A program made the translations under genes and the position numbers. 58,334 nucleotides of DNA. It comes from Lachnospiraceae bacterium (GTDB taxonomy: Bacteria > Bacillota > Clostridia > Lachnospirales > Lachnospiraceae). The DNA is taken from contig JAAWKU010000004.1 of the NCBI GenBank assembly GCA_022797535.1, positions 1 through 58,334 of the forward strand, written 5' to 3'. This document shows, in pieces, positions 32,737 to 41,091 of this stretch. Position 1 is the stretch's first letter. Each line of letters starts with the position of its first letter. The notes under the pieces were generated by a model. That model was not told where the DNA came from. It saw only the letters and a program-made list of their open reading frames with translations, and did no database searches.

Positions 32737-33131
32737 CACAGGCGCCCCCCGACACCCCCCATGGCCTGCACTGTCCCTGCCATGTCCTCCCCCAGATGTA
32801 GAAATTCCGCCACCGTCTCTCTGGAAATGCGGCGGACAGGGATTTTATGCCTCCACGCCGCTTTCAGTTCCTCCTGCATGCCGCCGGAGACGCGGCTGCC
32901 GCACAGCCACATCTCGCCGCACACCTCAAGGAGCTTAAGCCCCATCCTGATCCCCAGTTCCCGCTGTTCCGGCACTGTGTCATCCAGCAGCTGCGGGTAC
33001 AAAAGGTGGGCCGCCACCGGGGTGCAGCCCCGCTCCATCGCCAGTCGGCAGGCAGCTTTCGCGAACGCCACGTTTCCCTCCAAATCCCCCGCATAGGGGG
33101 ACGCAATATATACAATCTTTCCTTCTGCCAT
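32736..33131 (-). CDS. Nucleoside 2-deoxyribosyltransferase-like protein (DUF4406/DUF7768 type)
   Basis: 131 residues with the Rossmann-like pattern of deoxyribosyltransferase relatives: KIVYIASPYAGDLEGNVAFA, the helix AKAACRLAMERGCTPVAAHL, and LCGSRVSGGMQEELKAAW. Such proteins are common in phages and ICEs; the substrate is unknown, possibly a nucleotide. It is coupled to the methyltransferase by overlapping stop and start codons, which hints at DNA or nucleotide modification. GGAGG precedes the ATG. Confidence 0.8.
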   Translation of the reverse strand: MAEGKIVYIASPYAGDLEGNVAFAKAACRLAMERGCTPVAAHLLYPQLLDDTVPEQRELGIRMGLKLLEVCGEMWLCGSRVSGGMQEELKAAWRHKIPVRRISRETVAEFLHLGEDMAGTVQAMGGVGGRL

Positions 33132-33140
33132 AAGCGCCTC

Positions 33141-34100
33141 CTACTTCACTACCTGCACAATGGTCTTTGTCAGGTTCACAGCCCCCTGGGCCGCATAAAC
33201 TGCGCCCATCACATTGGCTCTGGTCCCGGTATCCAGCCCGAACTGCCCCGCGATGCGGGGGACCTCCCCTGACGACAGCATCAGTCCAAGCCCCAGCAGG
33301 GCGTGGTCCTTCACCACCATCAGCCCCGCCACCAGGATAGTCGCCTGCAGGAACGTGGTCAGGCACAGCCCGATGACCTGCTTGCACCAGCCCGTAAAGC
33401 CGTCGATATATCCTCTGGGGACGCTGAACAGGTAGAGGCTTCCCACTGCGATCTGTATCATCAGAATGCCGCCCCTTTTCAGGTTGGCAAAGAACACCTT
33501 GATGACAGCGTAGCCCATGAGGATCAGTATAAAAATCATCAGTATCGGATTGGTGATGCTCCCAAGCCCCCCGAACACTCCCGCGGAGGCGGCATCCTGC
33601 CATGTCCCTGCATCCTTTAGGGACTCAATCGTGCTTACAGCCACCGCCCCGAAGTCTGAACCGAAACCGGTAATCCCCGCCGTAAAGCTGCCTTGCAGGG
33701 ACACGCACAGCTTGTAGAGTTCCACCGGCACGGTGGAGAACAGCCCCGCCGCCATAAACCCTTTGATGGCGTTAAGGCCCGTCTCCCGGATGCTTCCCCT
33801 CCCGCTCTGGCACTCAATTCCGCACTCGAACACCGCCACCACCAGCCCGGTGGCGTACAGCGCCCATGCCAGATAGGAAAAGAACAGCACGATGGACTGC
33901 ACCCACCCCATCTCAAACAGGTCGGCCCCCATGTTTCCCATCTGCATAAAGAAATCGCCTAAGAACCCTACTATCTGGCCGTAAATCCAGTCGATGATCT
34001 GGCCCAGCACGGTATCGGCGATAAAATCCCATATGAACACTTCCGCACTCACTTCCTTCCCGGTATGCGGATACTCCCTGTTCCGCTTCTTCTTTTCCAC
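33141..34100 (-). CDS. VirB6/TrbL-like polytopic membrane protein (DUF6045 type)
   Basis: About six membrane segments, including WVQSIVLFFSYLAWALYATG, ILMIFILILMGYAVIKVFFA, and QVIGLCLTTFLQATILVAGL. The soluble start carries IADTVLGQIIDWIYGQIVGF. It forms the inner-membrane core of the channel. The start is uncertain: GTG at 34100 has a weak signal, and in-frame GTG codons near 34052 and 34040 also fit. The first ~50 codons are duplicated as a decayed copy at 34618-34760. Confidence 0.85.
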   Translation of the reverse strand: MEKKKRNREYPHTGKEVSAEVFIWDFIADTVLGQIIDWIYGQIVGFLGDFFMQMGNMGADLFEMGWVQSIVLFFSYLAWALYATGLVVAVFECGIECQSGRGSIRETGLNAIKGFMAAGLFSTVPVELYKLCVSLQGSFTAGITGFGSDFGAVAVSTIESLKDAGTWQDAASAGVFGGLGSITNPILMIFILILMGYAVIKVFFANLKRGGILMIQIAVGSLYLFSVPRGYIDGFTGWCKQVIGLCLTTFLQATILVAGLMVVKDHALLGLGLMLSSGEVPRIAGQFGLDTGTRANVMGAVYAAQGAVNLTKTIVQVVK

Positions 34101-34129
34101 TTTTTCCGCTTTTCTTCCTGCCGTTTATC

Positions 34130-34552
34130 TCAGCACATCTTCTGGCCCATCTGCGGCACCGGCTCCCGGAACACGTCCAGGTAATCGCTGACCGCCCTGG
34201 ATAGCTGCCCATAGTCATCCGCATTCGGCTTGTATATATACCATTCTACGTTTCTGCCGTCTTTCCATATATGCGGGCAGATGCCGTCACGGAAGCAGGG
34301 GTTGTTTACCTTCCTGCTCCCCCACAGGTCTGAAAAATGCAGCATCATGCTGTCAATCTCTCCTTCATGGCGGTTGATGAGAACCACCTTCAGGGCATCA
34401 TAGTTGTCTGAAACAAAAGAGTCAGTAAAATGGATTTTCACGCAGATGTCCTCTGAGAGCCTGCCATAGCAGGCTTTCCCTACAATACGGACATCGGAAA
34501 GCCCCGTTCCCTTCCCAAAAAGTTTCCGCAGTTCCTGCTCAAAAAAAGTCAT
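34130..34552 (-). CDS. Unknown ICE protein, paralogue A
   Basis: 140 residues; about 60 percent identical by eye to 34765-35193. Shared features: TFFEQEL, FGKG.GLSD.RIVG.ACYGRL, HFSDLWG..KVNNP.FRDGI, a Trp/Tyr-rich middle, and LSRAVSDYLDVFREPV. I assign no family. It is soluble with no catalytic signature. GGGAGG before the ATG at 34552 sets the start. It looks like one product of a tandem duplication that also copied the 5' end of the VirB6-like gene. Confidence 0.75.
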   Translation of the reverse strand: MTFFEQELRKLFGKGTGLSDVRIVGKACYGRLSEDICVKIHFTDSFVSDNYDALKVVLINRHEGEIDSMMLHFSDLWGSRKVNNPCFRDGICPHIWKDGRNVEWYIYKPNADDYGQLSRAVSDYLDVFREPVPQMGQKMC

Positions 34553-34617
34553 GCCTGCACCTCCCTGCATGCTTCAGCGCACATGCCAATCAATAATTAG
34601 ACTATTAATCGCCTAAA

Positions 34618-34760
34618 CTCCTGCCATCTGCCCGTAAATCCGGCCGATAATCCGGCACGGTGTCGGCGGCAGAATCCCAGCAGAGTCCTATATGAAAACT
34701 TCCGCCGCCCCTTCCTTCCCAAACACGGATGCTTTCCGCTCCACTTTTTCTTCCCTGCCC
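34618..34760 (-). pseudogene. Decayed duplicate of the 5' end of the VirB6-like gene
   Basis: This spacer aligns with 33960-34128 in the same order: CCGTAAATCC, GATAATCC/GATGATCT, GGCACGGTGTCGGC/AGCACGGTATCGGC, CCTATATGAAAACTTCCGC/CCATATGAACACTTCCGC, CTTCCTTCCC and CCACTTTTTC. Indels break the frame. It is what remains of a second VirB6-like gene start, showing that the unit VirB6 start plus unknown protein was duplicated. Confidence 0.8.
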
Positions 34761-34764
34761 TTAC

Positions 34765-35193
34765 TCAGCACATCCTCTGCTCCATCTGCGGCTCCTGCAC
34801 CGGCTCCCGGAACACGTCCAGGTAATCGCTGACCGCCCCGGATAGCTGCCTGAAATCAGCATCTGTGGGCTTATATACATACCATTCTGTTTTTCCGCCG
34901 TTTTTCCAGATATGCGCATGAATCCCATCACGGAAGTCAGGGTTATTTACCTTTTTTCTCCCCCACAAGTCGGAAAAATGCAGCCGTACACAGTCAATCG
35001 GCCCTTCATGGCGGTTGAGCATCGTGACCTTCAGCACATCGTAGTAGTTCGCTTTACTCACTGCGACAAATTTCGCTTTCAGGCAGATGTCCCCGGAGAG
35101 CCTGCCATAGCAGGCATTCCCCACAATCCGAATATCTGAAAGCCCCATATCCTTCCCAAAAATCCTCTGCAGCTCCTGTTCAAAAAATGTCAT
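34765..35193 (-). CDS. Unknown ICE protein, paralogue B
   Basis: 142 residues, tandem paralogue of 34130-34552. It differs mainly in the second quarter (CLKAKFVAVSKANYYDVLKV versus CVKIHFTDSFVSDNYDALKV) and in the linker before the final MEQRMC. GGCAGGAGG lies 7 bases before the ATG. Both copies are intact, so both may be functional. Confidence 0.75.
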   Translation of the reverse strand: MTFFEQELQRIFGKDMGLSDIRIVGNACYGRLSGDICLKAKFVAVSKANYYDVLKVTMLNRHEGPIDCVRLHFSDLWGRKKVNNPDFRDGIHAHIWKNGGKTEWYVYKPTDADFRQLSGAVSDYLDVFREPVQEPQMEQRMC

Positions 35194-35327
35194 GCCTATA
35201 CCTCCTGCCCGCTTTCCCGGGTGTCAATTCAATATTCTGTTGTTTGTCTTATTACTGCACAATGGGGCTATGCTCATGTTATCGTACTAATCCGTATCCG
35301 GATATGGAATGTCCAGACTTCCCGATA

Positions 35328-35430
35328 TGCCGCCTGCGGCGGCACAAACACTTAATGAGAAGAATTGCTTCTTTGCATTTCTTCCGTGTGAGATTTAGAA
35401 CTTTTTGGCGTCCCATCCTATGATGGGATG
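35328..35430. repeat. Cluster of palindromic hairpins upstream of virB2-like gene
   Basis: Three hairpins in a row: TGCCGCCTGCGGCGGCA (35328-35344), GAAGAATTGC...GCATTTCTTC (35359-35384, one mismatch), and TCCCATCCTATGATGGGA (35411-35428). The first two also occur as a pair at 55459-55510. The whole 35194-35458 interval has no gene. Confidence 0.75.
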
Positions 35431-35458
35431 TCTTTAGAAGTCCTTCTCATACTTTTCC

Positions 35459-35794
35459 CTATATCCCAAGTATCTGCCAGATATAAAGTGGTGCTGTCAG
35501 CGTGAACACCAGACAGGCAAACAGGATCGCCGGAGCCGCCCATTCAAACTGTCCGTGTTTCCGATAATCAAAGTACGCCGTCCCCAGCTTGGCAAAGAAG
35601 AACACAGCCAGAATCAGGTCGATGGCGGGGAACACCACTTTGTTCACCACCGTTTTGATCTGGGCCGATGCCGTGATCCATGTCCCCTCAATCGCCCCCG
35701 CCACATCGCCGGATGCCGCATATGCGGGGACGCAGAACATGCTGGCGGCAAGGAGCGCCGCACACAGTAAAAGAGCCATTTTCTTCATTTTCAT
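35459..35794 (-). CDS. VirB2-like pilin (DUF3852 type)
   Basis: 111 residues. The signal peptide KKMALLLCAALLAASMFCVP is cut after AYA, leaving a mature protein with two membrane segments (VFPAIDLILAVFFFAKLG and AAPAILFACLVFTLTAPLYI) separated by a short basic loop. This is the shape of VirB2/TrbC-type conjugative pilins. GGGAG precedes the ATG. It lies just below the large secreted protein gene and above the VirB6-like gene. Confidence 0.85.
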   Translation of the reverse strand: MKMKKMALLLCAALLAASMFCVPAYAASGDVAGAIEGTWITASAQIKTVVNKVVFPAIDLILAVFFFAKLGTAYFDYRKHGQFEWAAPAILFACLVFTLTAPLYIWQILGI

Positions 35795-35847
35795 AGGTTA
35801 TCTCCCTTCTTTTTTCCTTTTCCTGATGATAGTTTTCCACCCTGCTG

Positions 35848-37590
35848 TCAGTCCGGGTTCTGCGGTGCGATATGCCAGTCGCTCCAAAGGTTCCCGCTTA
35901 TGGTCACAGAGTCCGTCAAATCCATGGAGAGCATCCCTGCGGGCGTCCAGCAGTCTATGAGCCATGTGTAGGCCGTATAGCCCCCGTCCGGGTACCATAT
36001 GGGGGTGAAGTGGGTCCTGCGGTTGTAGGTGCTGTAGGGGTTCTCCTTGAACTCATGAGACACGTCATAGCCGCCGCCCATGCGCTCCAGAAGCCGCCAG
36101 TAACTCTGGTAGCCGAACTCCGGGAAATAGGTGACGGCATTCTGCGCCGCCGTGACCGCTGACGGCTGGCTCGTACTCACATGAGTGTCCACCCGCTCCT
36201 GGATGCCGTATCCGGATTTCAGGGTCCTCCCGCTGGCCGTGGGTGATTTTGCGTCCGGAGTGACTGCCATGGACGCGGAAAGGCTGGCATAATATCGGTC
36301 GAAAGAAAACTCCCATCCTCCGTGGTCGCACCATTCCCCCTCGTCCTCGCCGTCCTCGTTATAATCGCTGTGCCATACCCAGTGCTCCTTCCACCAGGGG
36401 CGCCAGATCCCCCAGCTGGCTGACGTCACCTGCCCCTTTGCCGGGGCTGGCACACTGGAAAAACCGTCATTCCTGTCATCCGCATTGGGGTCCGGGGGCG
36501 GGTTCGCGTCCAGGTCCACGATATTCGCCCGGATAGTGCCCTTGCTTGCAGAGCCGCCCCCATGCACGTCCACTGTGATCACCATGACCTGCGGCTCCCT
36601 GGGCGTCCTCCAGCGCACCCACGCCAGCTGGCTCTCCCCTTCCGGGTAATAGACGCCGTTCACCGTATAGCTGCCCCCCGCGATGTGGAACGTGACGGAG
36701 ACCGGGTGGTCCGGGTCGCTCTGGCCGCCCCTGATCGTCACCGCGGTGATCACCTCCGTATCCGTGCGGTACTCATAGTCGCAGTCCGTCACTTCCGGTA
36801 TCTGCGGCGGCATGTCATTGAAGCGCACGATGCCAAGCCCAAGGCTGGACTTGATGTCCGCGTTGGAGGCTGCCGTGTTCCGGCTTCCGCCCCATGCCGG
36901 GAACCCTAAGTCCGCCGTTTCCAAAAACAGGGCCAGGGGGAGGTTCTTATGCGACAAGGACACCATCTTCCGCCGCAGCCCGCCGCTTATTTTTTCATCA
37001 TAAAGGGCCGCCTCTGTGGCCGTGGTGGCGATAAAGGCGCCCTGGAACATGTAATAGGCAACCGGCTCAATGAGCAGCCGATACTCGCCGTTTACTAATA
37101 CATCAAACTCCATCCCCACCAGGTCCGCAATGCCCCGCACCACCTGCTCATCCGTGAAATAGCTCTTGATGGCAGAGATGTTGCTGGTGCCGCTGGAGCT
37201 GACGATCCGGGGCAGCGCCTGGGAGGGGTTCGTATAGGCATAGCCGCCCTGTGCCGGGGAAAGCCCTGCGCCGCCGCTGTACTGCAGCTTGCTCACCTTC
37301 CCGAAATGGTAAACACTGCCGGGGATGCTCTGGTTGGTCAGGTCTATGGGCGTGGTGACCACTGAATGGTCGCTGGCCCTTACCACGCTCACCCTCACCC
37401 CGTCATAGCCCGGCGTCCATTTGTTCTGGCTGGTCCCCTGCCCCATGCCGCCTCCCCCGCCGTCCATGTTCCCCTCCCCTGTGGCATGGGCAGGAACGGC
37501 AGACAAAAGGGAGCAGAGCAGGGAAACCGCCAGCAGGAATGCAATGCTTTTCCCTACTTTCCTGTTCTGTCTCAGGTTCATTCCTCTCAA
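35848..37590 (-). CDS. Large secreted protein of the conjugation cluster
   Basis: About 580 residues. The signal peptide (NRKVGKSIAFLLAVSLLCSL, cut after HA) is followed by a Gly/Met-rich stretch and a beta-rich extracellular part. W-rich blocks (SWGIWRPWWKEHWVWHSDYN; an acidic NEDGEDEGEW run) occur near the end. It has no LPxTG anchor or transmembrane tail. It is probably a secreted or channel-associated protein seen in clostridial ICEs; exact role unknown. The start is TTG at 37590 (AGGAGG, 6-base spacing) or ATG at 37581. Confidence 0.7.
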   Translation of the reverse strand: MRGMNLRQNRKVGKSIAFLLAVSLLCSLLSAVPAHATGEGNMDGGGGGMGQGTSQNKWTPGYDGVRVSVVRASDHSVVTTPIDLTNQSIPGSVYHFGKVSKLQYSGGAGLSPAQGGYAYTNPSQALPRIVSSSGTSNISAIKSYFTDEQVVRGIADLVGMEFDVLVNGEYRLLIEPVAYYMFQGAFIATTATEAALYDEKISGGLRRKMVSLSHKNLPLALFLETADLGFPAWGGSRNTAASNADIKSSLGLGIVRFNDMPPQIPEVTDCDYEYRTDTEVITAVTIRGGQSDPDHPVSVTFHIAGGSYTVNGVYYPEGESQLAWVRWRTPREPQVMVITVDVHGGGSASKGTIRANIVDLDANPPPDPNADDRNDGFSSVPAPAKGQVTSASWGIWRPWWKEHWVWHSDYNEDGEDEGEWCDHGGWEFSFDRYYASLSASMAVTPDAKSPTASGRTLKSGYGIQERVDTHVSTSQPSAVTAAQNAVTYFPEFGYQSYWRLLERMGGGYDVSHEFKENPYSTYNRRTHFTPIWYPDGGYTAYTWLIDCWTPAGMLSMDLTDSVTISGNLWSDWHIAPQNPD

Positions 37591-37671
37591 ACACATCCTC
37601 CTTTCCAACCGGGCAGGGCAGTCCTTCTCCCCTACCCGCCGTGCGGCCCATTCCCCTGCATGGGCCAGTGC

Positions 37672-37705
37672 ATAAAAAAAGTGCCGCACATTGACCTGTA
37701 CGGCG
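37672..37705 (-). terminator. Terminator between DUF6550-like gene and secreted protein
   Basis: GCCGTACA pairs with TGTGCGGC, followed by seven T on the minus strand. It separates the genes upstream of 37.74 kb from the secreted-protein/VirB2 unit. Confidence 0.78.
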
Positions 37706-37739
37706 CCTTTCCATCAAAATTTTTTTCAGTTTATCCGAT

Positions 37740-38330
37740 TTAATCCATGCTTCCGATCTTGTTCCCGTTCTCATACATGTTGTCTGCCTGGGTTGCGGTG
37801 TTTGCACCCAGGTTGGGCACATTATCAAATCCGGGCAGCCCTCCGCTGCTGTTTCCGCCCCCGTCATCCGCAGGCGGCACATAGGTGTCATGGTCCACCG
37901 GCTCCGGGGTGGTCTCCACCTTGGTCCCGTCCGGCTTTTCCTCCGGGTCCGTCAGGGTTTCCTCATCCGGCTGCTGCGGCTTTTCCACCTCCGGCTGGAT
38001 GCTCTGATCCGGCTGCTCAGTCTGCACCGGCGGTTCGGTCTGTACCGGCGGTTCAGTCTGCGCTGGCGGTTCGGTCTGTACCGGCGGTTCGGTCTGTACC
38101 GGCGGTTCAGTCTGCACCGGTTGTATGGCCACCCCCGCACTGCCCTCTTCCCCACTCTCCACCGCAGGGGAGGGGGTGACAAGCACCGCCGCAGCTCCAC
38201 TTTCGGGAAGTACATCCTCCCCCGCAGGCGGCTTTGCAAACCGCAGGCTGATGGCTGCCAGCAGTCCCGCGCAGATGGCGATGCCTCCCCCGACTGCCAG
38301 ACGTCTTTTCGTCTTTTCTGTCATCTTCAT
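37740..38330 (-). CDS. Membrane-anchored Pro-rich repeat protein (DUF6550-like)
   Basis: 196 residues: a single N-terminal membrane segment (LAVGGGIAICAGLLAAISL), then a long extracellular low-complexity stalk with six PVQTEP/PAQTEP hexapeptide repeats, and an acidic Pro-rich C-terminus. The repeats are near-identical in DNA (18 bp). It resembles stalk proteins of clostridial ICE transfer regions; the function may be to span the cell wall. GGAGGG before the ATG. Confidence 0.75.
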   Translation of the reverse strand: MKMTEKTKRRLAVGGGIAICAGLLAAISLRFAKPPAGEDVLPESGAAAVLVTPSPAVESGEEGSAGVAIQPVQTEPPVQTEPPVQTEPPAQTEPPVQTEPPVQTEQPDQSIQPEVEKPQQPDEETLTDPEEKPDGTKVETTPEPVDHDTYVPPADDGGGNSSGGLPGFDNVPNLGANTATQADNMYENGNKIGSMD

Positions 38331-38393
38331 ACTAATCCCTCCTTTGGCATGGCTGTTATGGTTTAGTCCTCTTTTGTTCGGTTTGTACGATTT

Positions 38394-38423
38394 ACCATAC
38401 TACATATTTAGAATAAAGTCTAG
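38394..38423 (-). promoter_or_regulatory. Possible promoter upstream of the DUF6550-like gene
   Basis: TAGACT and TATGGT with 17-base spacing on the minus strand, in a short AT-rich gap after the pseudopilin genes. Matches are four of six at each box, so this is a weak call. Confidence 0.35.
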
Positions 38424-38430
38424 CGATATT

Positions 38431-39000
38431 TCAGAATACTTCAATATATCCTGCCTGCACCTTCACCGTGATGTGCATGGAGGGGAGGAGCCTCCCGCCA
38501 AAGCGCACCGGCACCTCCAGCCGGATCACGGCGTCCGCCTCGAACCTGGCCGCGTTCTGCGGGTCGGACGGAGCGAGGGGCGCGTTCCTGACTGTGACGG
38601 AGAGGCTGTCGATGGCAAACTCCAGCGCCTCCCCGTTATCCCCCGCGTATTTGACGTGCCTGCCGCCTTCTTCCTGTGTCCCAAGGGTGAGGTCGAGAAA
38701 GGAATAGATATCCCCCTCATTGATTGCCGCCTCCCATGCCCCGCCGCCGTCCGGCAGATAATTTCCGGAATAGCCCTCCCTCACGCCATGGTACACGCCA
38801 TAGTAATTGTCATTGACGGTGGAGATGATGGCATCCTCCGTGGCGTCCCGGACGCCCGCTGCGATCAGCTGCAGGCGGAAATACTCCGAGATGCCGCAGA
38901 AGATGATGAGCAGCCCCAAAGCGGCGGCAATGGCAAGAGGAAAAGACGCCCCGCTTTTGTCCTTAAATATCTTCCATATCTTTTTTCCCATTCTGGCCAC
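38431..39000 (-). CDS. TadE/TadG-like pseudopilin
   Basis: 189 residues. The basic start KIWKIFKDKSGASFPLAIAA leads into a single membrane helix (AAALGLLIIFCGISEYF), the class III prepilin-like arrangement of TadE-type minor pilins. The exposed part is beta-rich. It is the last gene of a contiguous Tad cluster and lies 1 base below the DUF4320-like gene. Confidence 0.78.
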   Translation of the reverse strand: MARMGKKIWKIFKDKSGASFPLAIAAALGLLIIFCGISEYFRLQLIAAGVRDATEDAIISTVNDNYYGVYHGVREGYSGNYLPDGGGAWEAAINEGDIYSFLDLTLGTQEEGGRHVKYAGDNGEALEFAIDSLSVTVRNAPLAPSDPQNAARFEADAVIRLEVPVRFGGRLLPSMHITVKVQAGYIEVF

Positions 39001-39001
39001 C

Positions 39002-39412
39002 TCACTTCCAATACACTTCTGATTTCCCGGTGGCCTGCGAGCGCAGGATGACAGGGAACGAACCGAAATTCCCGAACAGCCCGATGTCCTTCTGCAGCGT
39101 CAGGGTCACCGTCACCTCCTGGTTCAGCTGTATCTGCCCGCTGTCAGACCACGCAATCTGCGGGTCGATCCCCGTCCTCTCCCGCAGGACGGCAGCCCGC
39201 CTGTCCGTCTCCGCACCGATGTGCCCGGAAATCTCCGCCTCCCGCATCAGTTCCGTGGCAAAGGTGTCAAGCTGCTGTTTGGCGATGAACACCGGCAGCA
39301 CCCGCAGCGAGAGCGCCAGCACCAGCATAACGCACAGCACCAGAACGGCCACGTCCACATACCCCTCCGCCCGCCGCCCTTTTATGATGCGGCAGAACCG
39401 TTTTCTCAGCAC
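39002..39412 (-). CDS. DUF4320-like pseudopilin
   Basis: 136 residues, with a basic start and RRAEGYVDVAVLVLCVMLVL, in which G-Y/F-V-D precedes the hydrophobic helix as in Flp prepilins cut by a TadV/CpaA peptidase. The rest is extracellular and beta-rich. It overlaps the gene above by 7 bases. Confidence 0.78.
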   Translation of the reverse strand: MLRKRFCRIIKGRRAEGYVDVAVLVLCVMLVLALSLRVLPVFIAKQQLDTFATELMREAEISGHIGAETDRRAAVLRERTGIDPQIAWSDSGQIQLNQEVTVTLTLQKDIGLFGNFGSFPVILRSQATGKSEVYWK

Positions 39413-40203
39413 ATGACCACCCCCTGTCTCTGGACACCTTCCCCTACCTGCGCTACCATGGGGTACTCCCCGATGCCGGTTCCCTTGTCCTTCATGTTCC
39501 AGAGCATATGGTCGATTTCCTCATGGCGGTCGCAGTTTTCATTGTCCTGCCAGCTGTCCCGCAGCAGTTCCAGCGGATTTTCAAACTGCAGCAGATAGTC
39601 CGCATATCCCACGAATGCCCCCTCCACCAGCACTTCCTCATAGATGAATTTTGCCGCGGCGATCTCTGATGCCATCTCAATGAGTTCTTCTGCAGGTTTC
39701 TGCCGAAGCTGTCGGATGTATGCCTCATAGCAGGCTTTCAGCCGCTCTTTCAGCCTTTTTTCCTTTCCGTCATCCATTGCCTTGTCCACCTCCTTCCTGT
39801 TATCTTCCACCTCTGCCCCCATCCTTTCCCTGTCCACCTCCTTTATACTTTCCCATGTCGGCCCTATCACTTCATCCAGTTCCAGATACCGCGGGTTTGC
39901 CACAATGTATCCGCAAAGCAGCATGCGGACGATCAGCTGGAATTCAGCGGCCCAATCCCTTAAGTCCTGCCCGGTATTGGCGTACCATGTGTCAAATTCA
40001 CGGATCAGCGCCAGCGTCTGCCTGTCCGAAAGCCCAAGCGGGAGGAATGCCAGAGGATGCCCCGCGCCGTCATGACAGAACGCATCTTCTGCTTCCATCC
40101 TCCCCGTCCTGTCTGAACGCAGGGAGAGCTTGCAGCTGTTGTCCTCATCCATGGGGGAGATGCCAATGACCTCATAGATTTCATGCCTGTAGATTGTTTT
40201 CAT
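39406..40203 (-). CDS. Unknown protein inside the Tad cluster (DUF3848-like C-terminus)
   Basis: 265 residues, soluble and acidic. The middle is a long charged helix (EVEDNRKEVDKAMDDGKEKR). The C-terminal part LRQKPAEELIEMASEIAAAK with YADYLLQFENPLELL resembles DUF3848, a family of mobile elements. No Tad counterpart is known to me. AGGAGAGGGAG precedes the ATG at 40203. Confidence 0.6.
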   Translation of the reverse strand: MKTIYRHEIYEVIGISPMDEDNSCKLSLRSDRTGRMEAEDAFCHDGAGHPLAFLPLGLSDRQTLALIREFDTWYANTGQDLRDWAAEFQLIVRMLLCGYIVANPRYLELDEVIGPTWESIKEVDRERMGAEVEDNRKEVDKAMDDGKEKRLKERLKACYEAYIRQLRQKPAEELIEMASEIAAAKFIYEEVLVEGAFVGYADYLLQFENPLELLRDSWQDNENCDRHEEIDHMLWNMKDKGTGIGEYPMVAQVGEGVQRQGVVMC

Positions 40204-40213
40204 ACTCCCTCTC

Positions 40214-41086
40214 CTAAAACATCCCGCCAAGGCTCTGCAGCGCCACATAACAGATAATGGCTAAGTAGGTCAGCAGGAAACATACCAGCATGATGAAAGA
40301 GAACACCCTGATCTTTGGCGGTATCTTCTGCGCCTGGGCCTTCAGCCTCTGCAGCTCCATCTGCTTGAAATCGTGGGACAGCATCTGGAAATACACGGCA
40401 CTGTCATCCCCCCGCAGCACCCCGATCAGCCCCCGCACCACATCTGAGAGCATGGGGGAATTGAGCCTTGCCTCGAACCGGGTCAGCGCCGCCTCATAGT
40501 TGGAGGAGCGCATGTCCGCCAGCAGGACGTCAAGCTCCCCTTTGAGGGCCTCCCCTGCGTTTCCCCGGAAACGCTCCAGCATGCCGATCACGTTCCGGCT
40601 GGCTTTCAGCTCCTGCTCGATGGTGGCCACCATTCTGGGCAGCTCCCCCTCGATCTGCTCCCGCTTTGCCTTCAGCCGCTCGTCCGCTTTCCCGGTCTCC
40701 CTGAAGTACAAAAGGAGGGCAAGAACCACCACAAAGGGGGCAAGCAGCGGCATCAGGAAGAGGCAGGGTATCACGCCTAAGAGCACCGCCCCCGCTTTCA
40801 CCAGAGCGTATGCCTGGTAGACCTCCGGCTCCATGCCCATGCCGCCTGCCTTCAGCACGTTTGCCATCCGGCTTCTCTTGTACTCGTCCATCCGGATGTG
40901 CTTTGACAGTTTCACAGCCGCTGACATCAGGCAGGCTTCCACGGTCTTTGCTGCCTTCTTCTCCTGTTTCACCGTCCCCAGAATAGCCCTGGATGCGCCG
41001 GTGGTGGGCAGTCGTAAGAATGCGGCTGTCAGGTAAAACAGTCCAAGGGACAAAAGCAGCCCGAATAAGAATAAAAGTCCCGTCAT
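40214..41086 (-). CDS. TadC-like type II secretion F-domain protein
   Basis: 290 residues with membrane segments at both ends and in the middle (LLFLFGLLLSLGLFYLTAAF, VLALLLYF, IMLVCFLLTYLAIICYVAL) and the T2SSF cytoplasmic helices (LPRMVATIEQELKASRNVIG). It pairs with the TadB-like gene directly upstream. AGGAGG before the ATG at 41086. Confidence 0.87.
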   Translation of the reverse strand: MTGLLFLFGLLLSLGLFYLTAAFLRLPTTGASRAILGTVKQEKKAAKTVEACLMSAAVKLSKHIRMDEYKRSRMANVLKAGGMGMEPEVYQAYALVKAGAVLLGVIPCLFLMPLLAPFVVVLALLLYFRETGKADERLKAKREQIEGELPRMVATIEQELKASRNVIGMLERFRGNAGEALKGELDVLLADMRSSNYEAALTRFEARLNSPMLSDVVRGLIGVLRGDDSAVYFQMLSHDFKQMELQRLKAQAQKIPPKIRVFSFIMLVCFLLTYLAIICYVALQSLGGMF

Positions 41087-41091
41087 GGCGC

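Noticed and set aside
37980-38110. Tandem GGCGGTTCAGTCTG-type repeats considered as a regulatory or phage site
   Set aside because: They are in frame inside the Pro-rich stalk protein and simply encode PVQTEP units.
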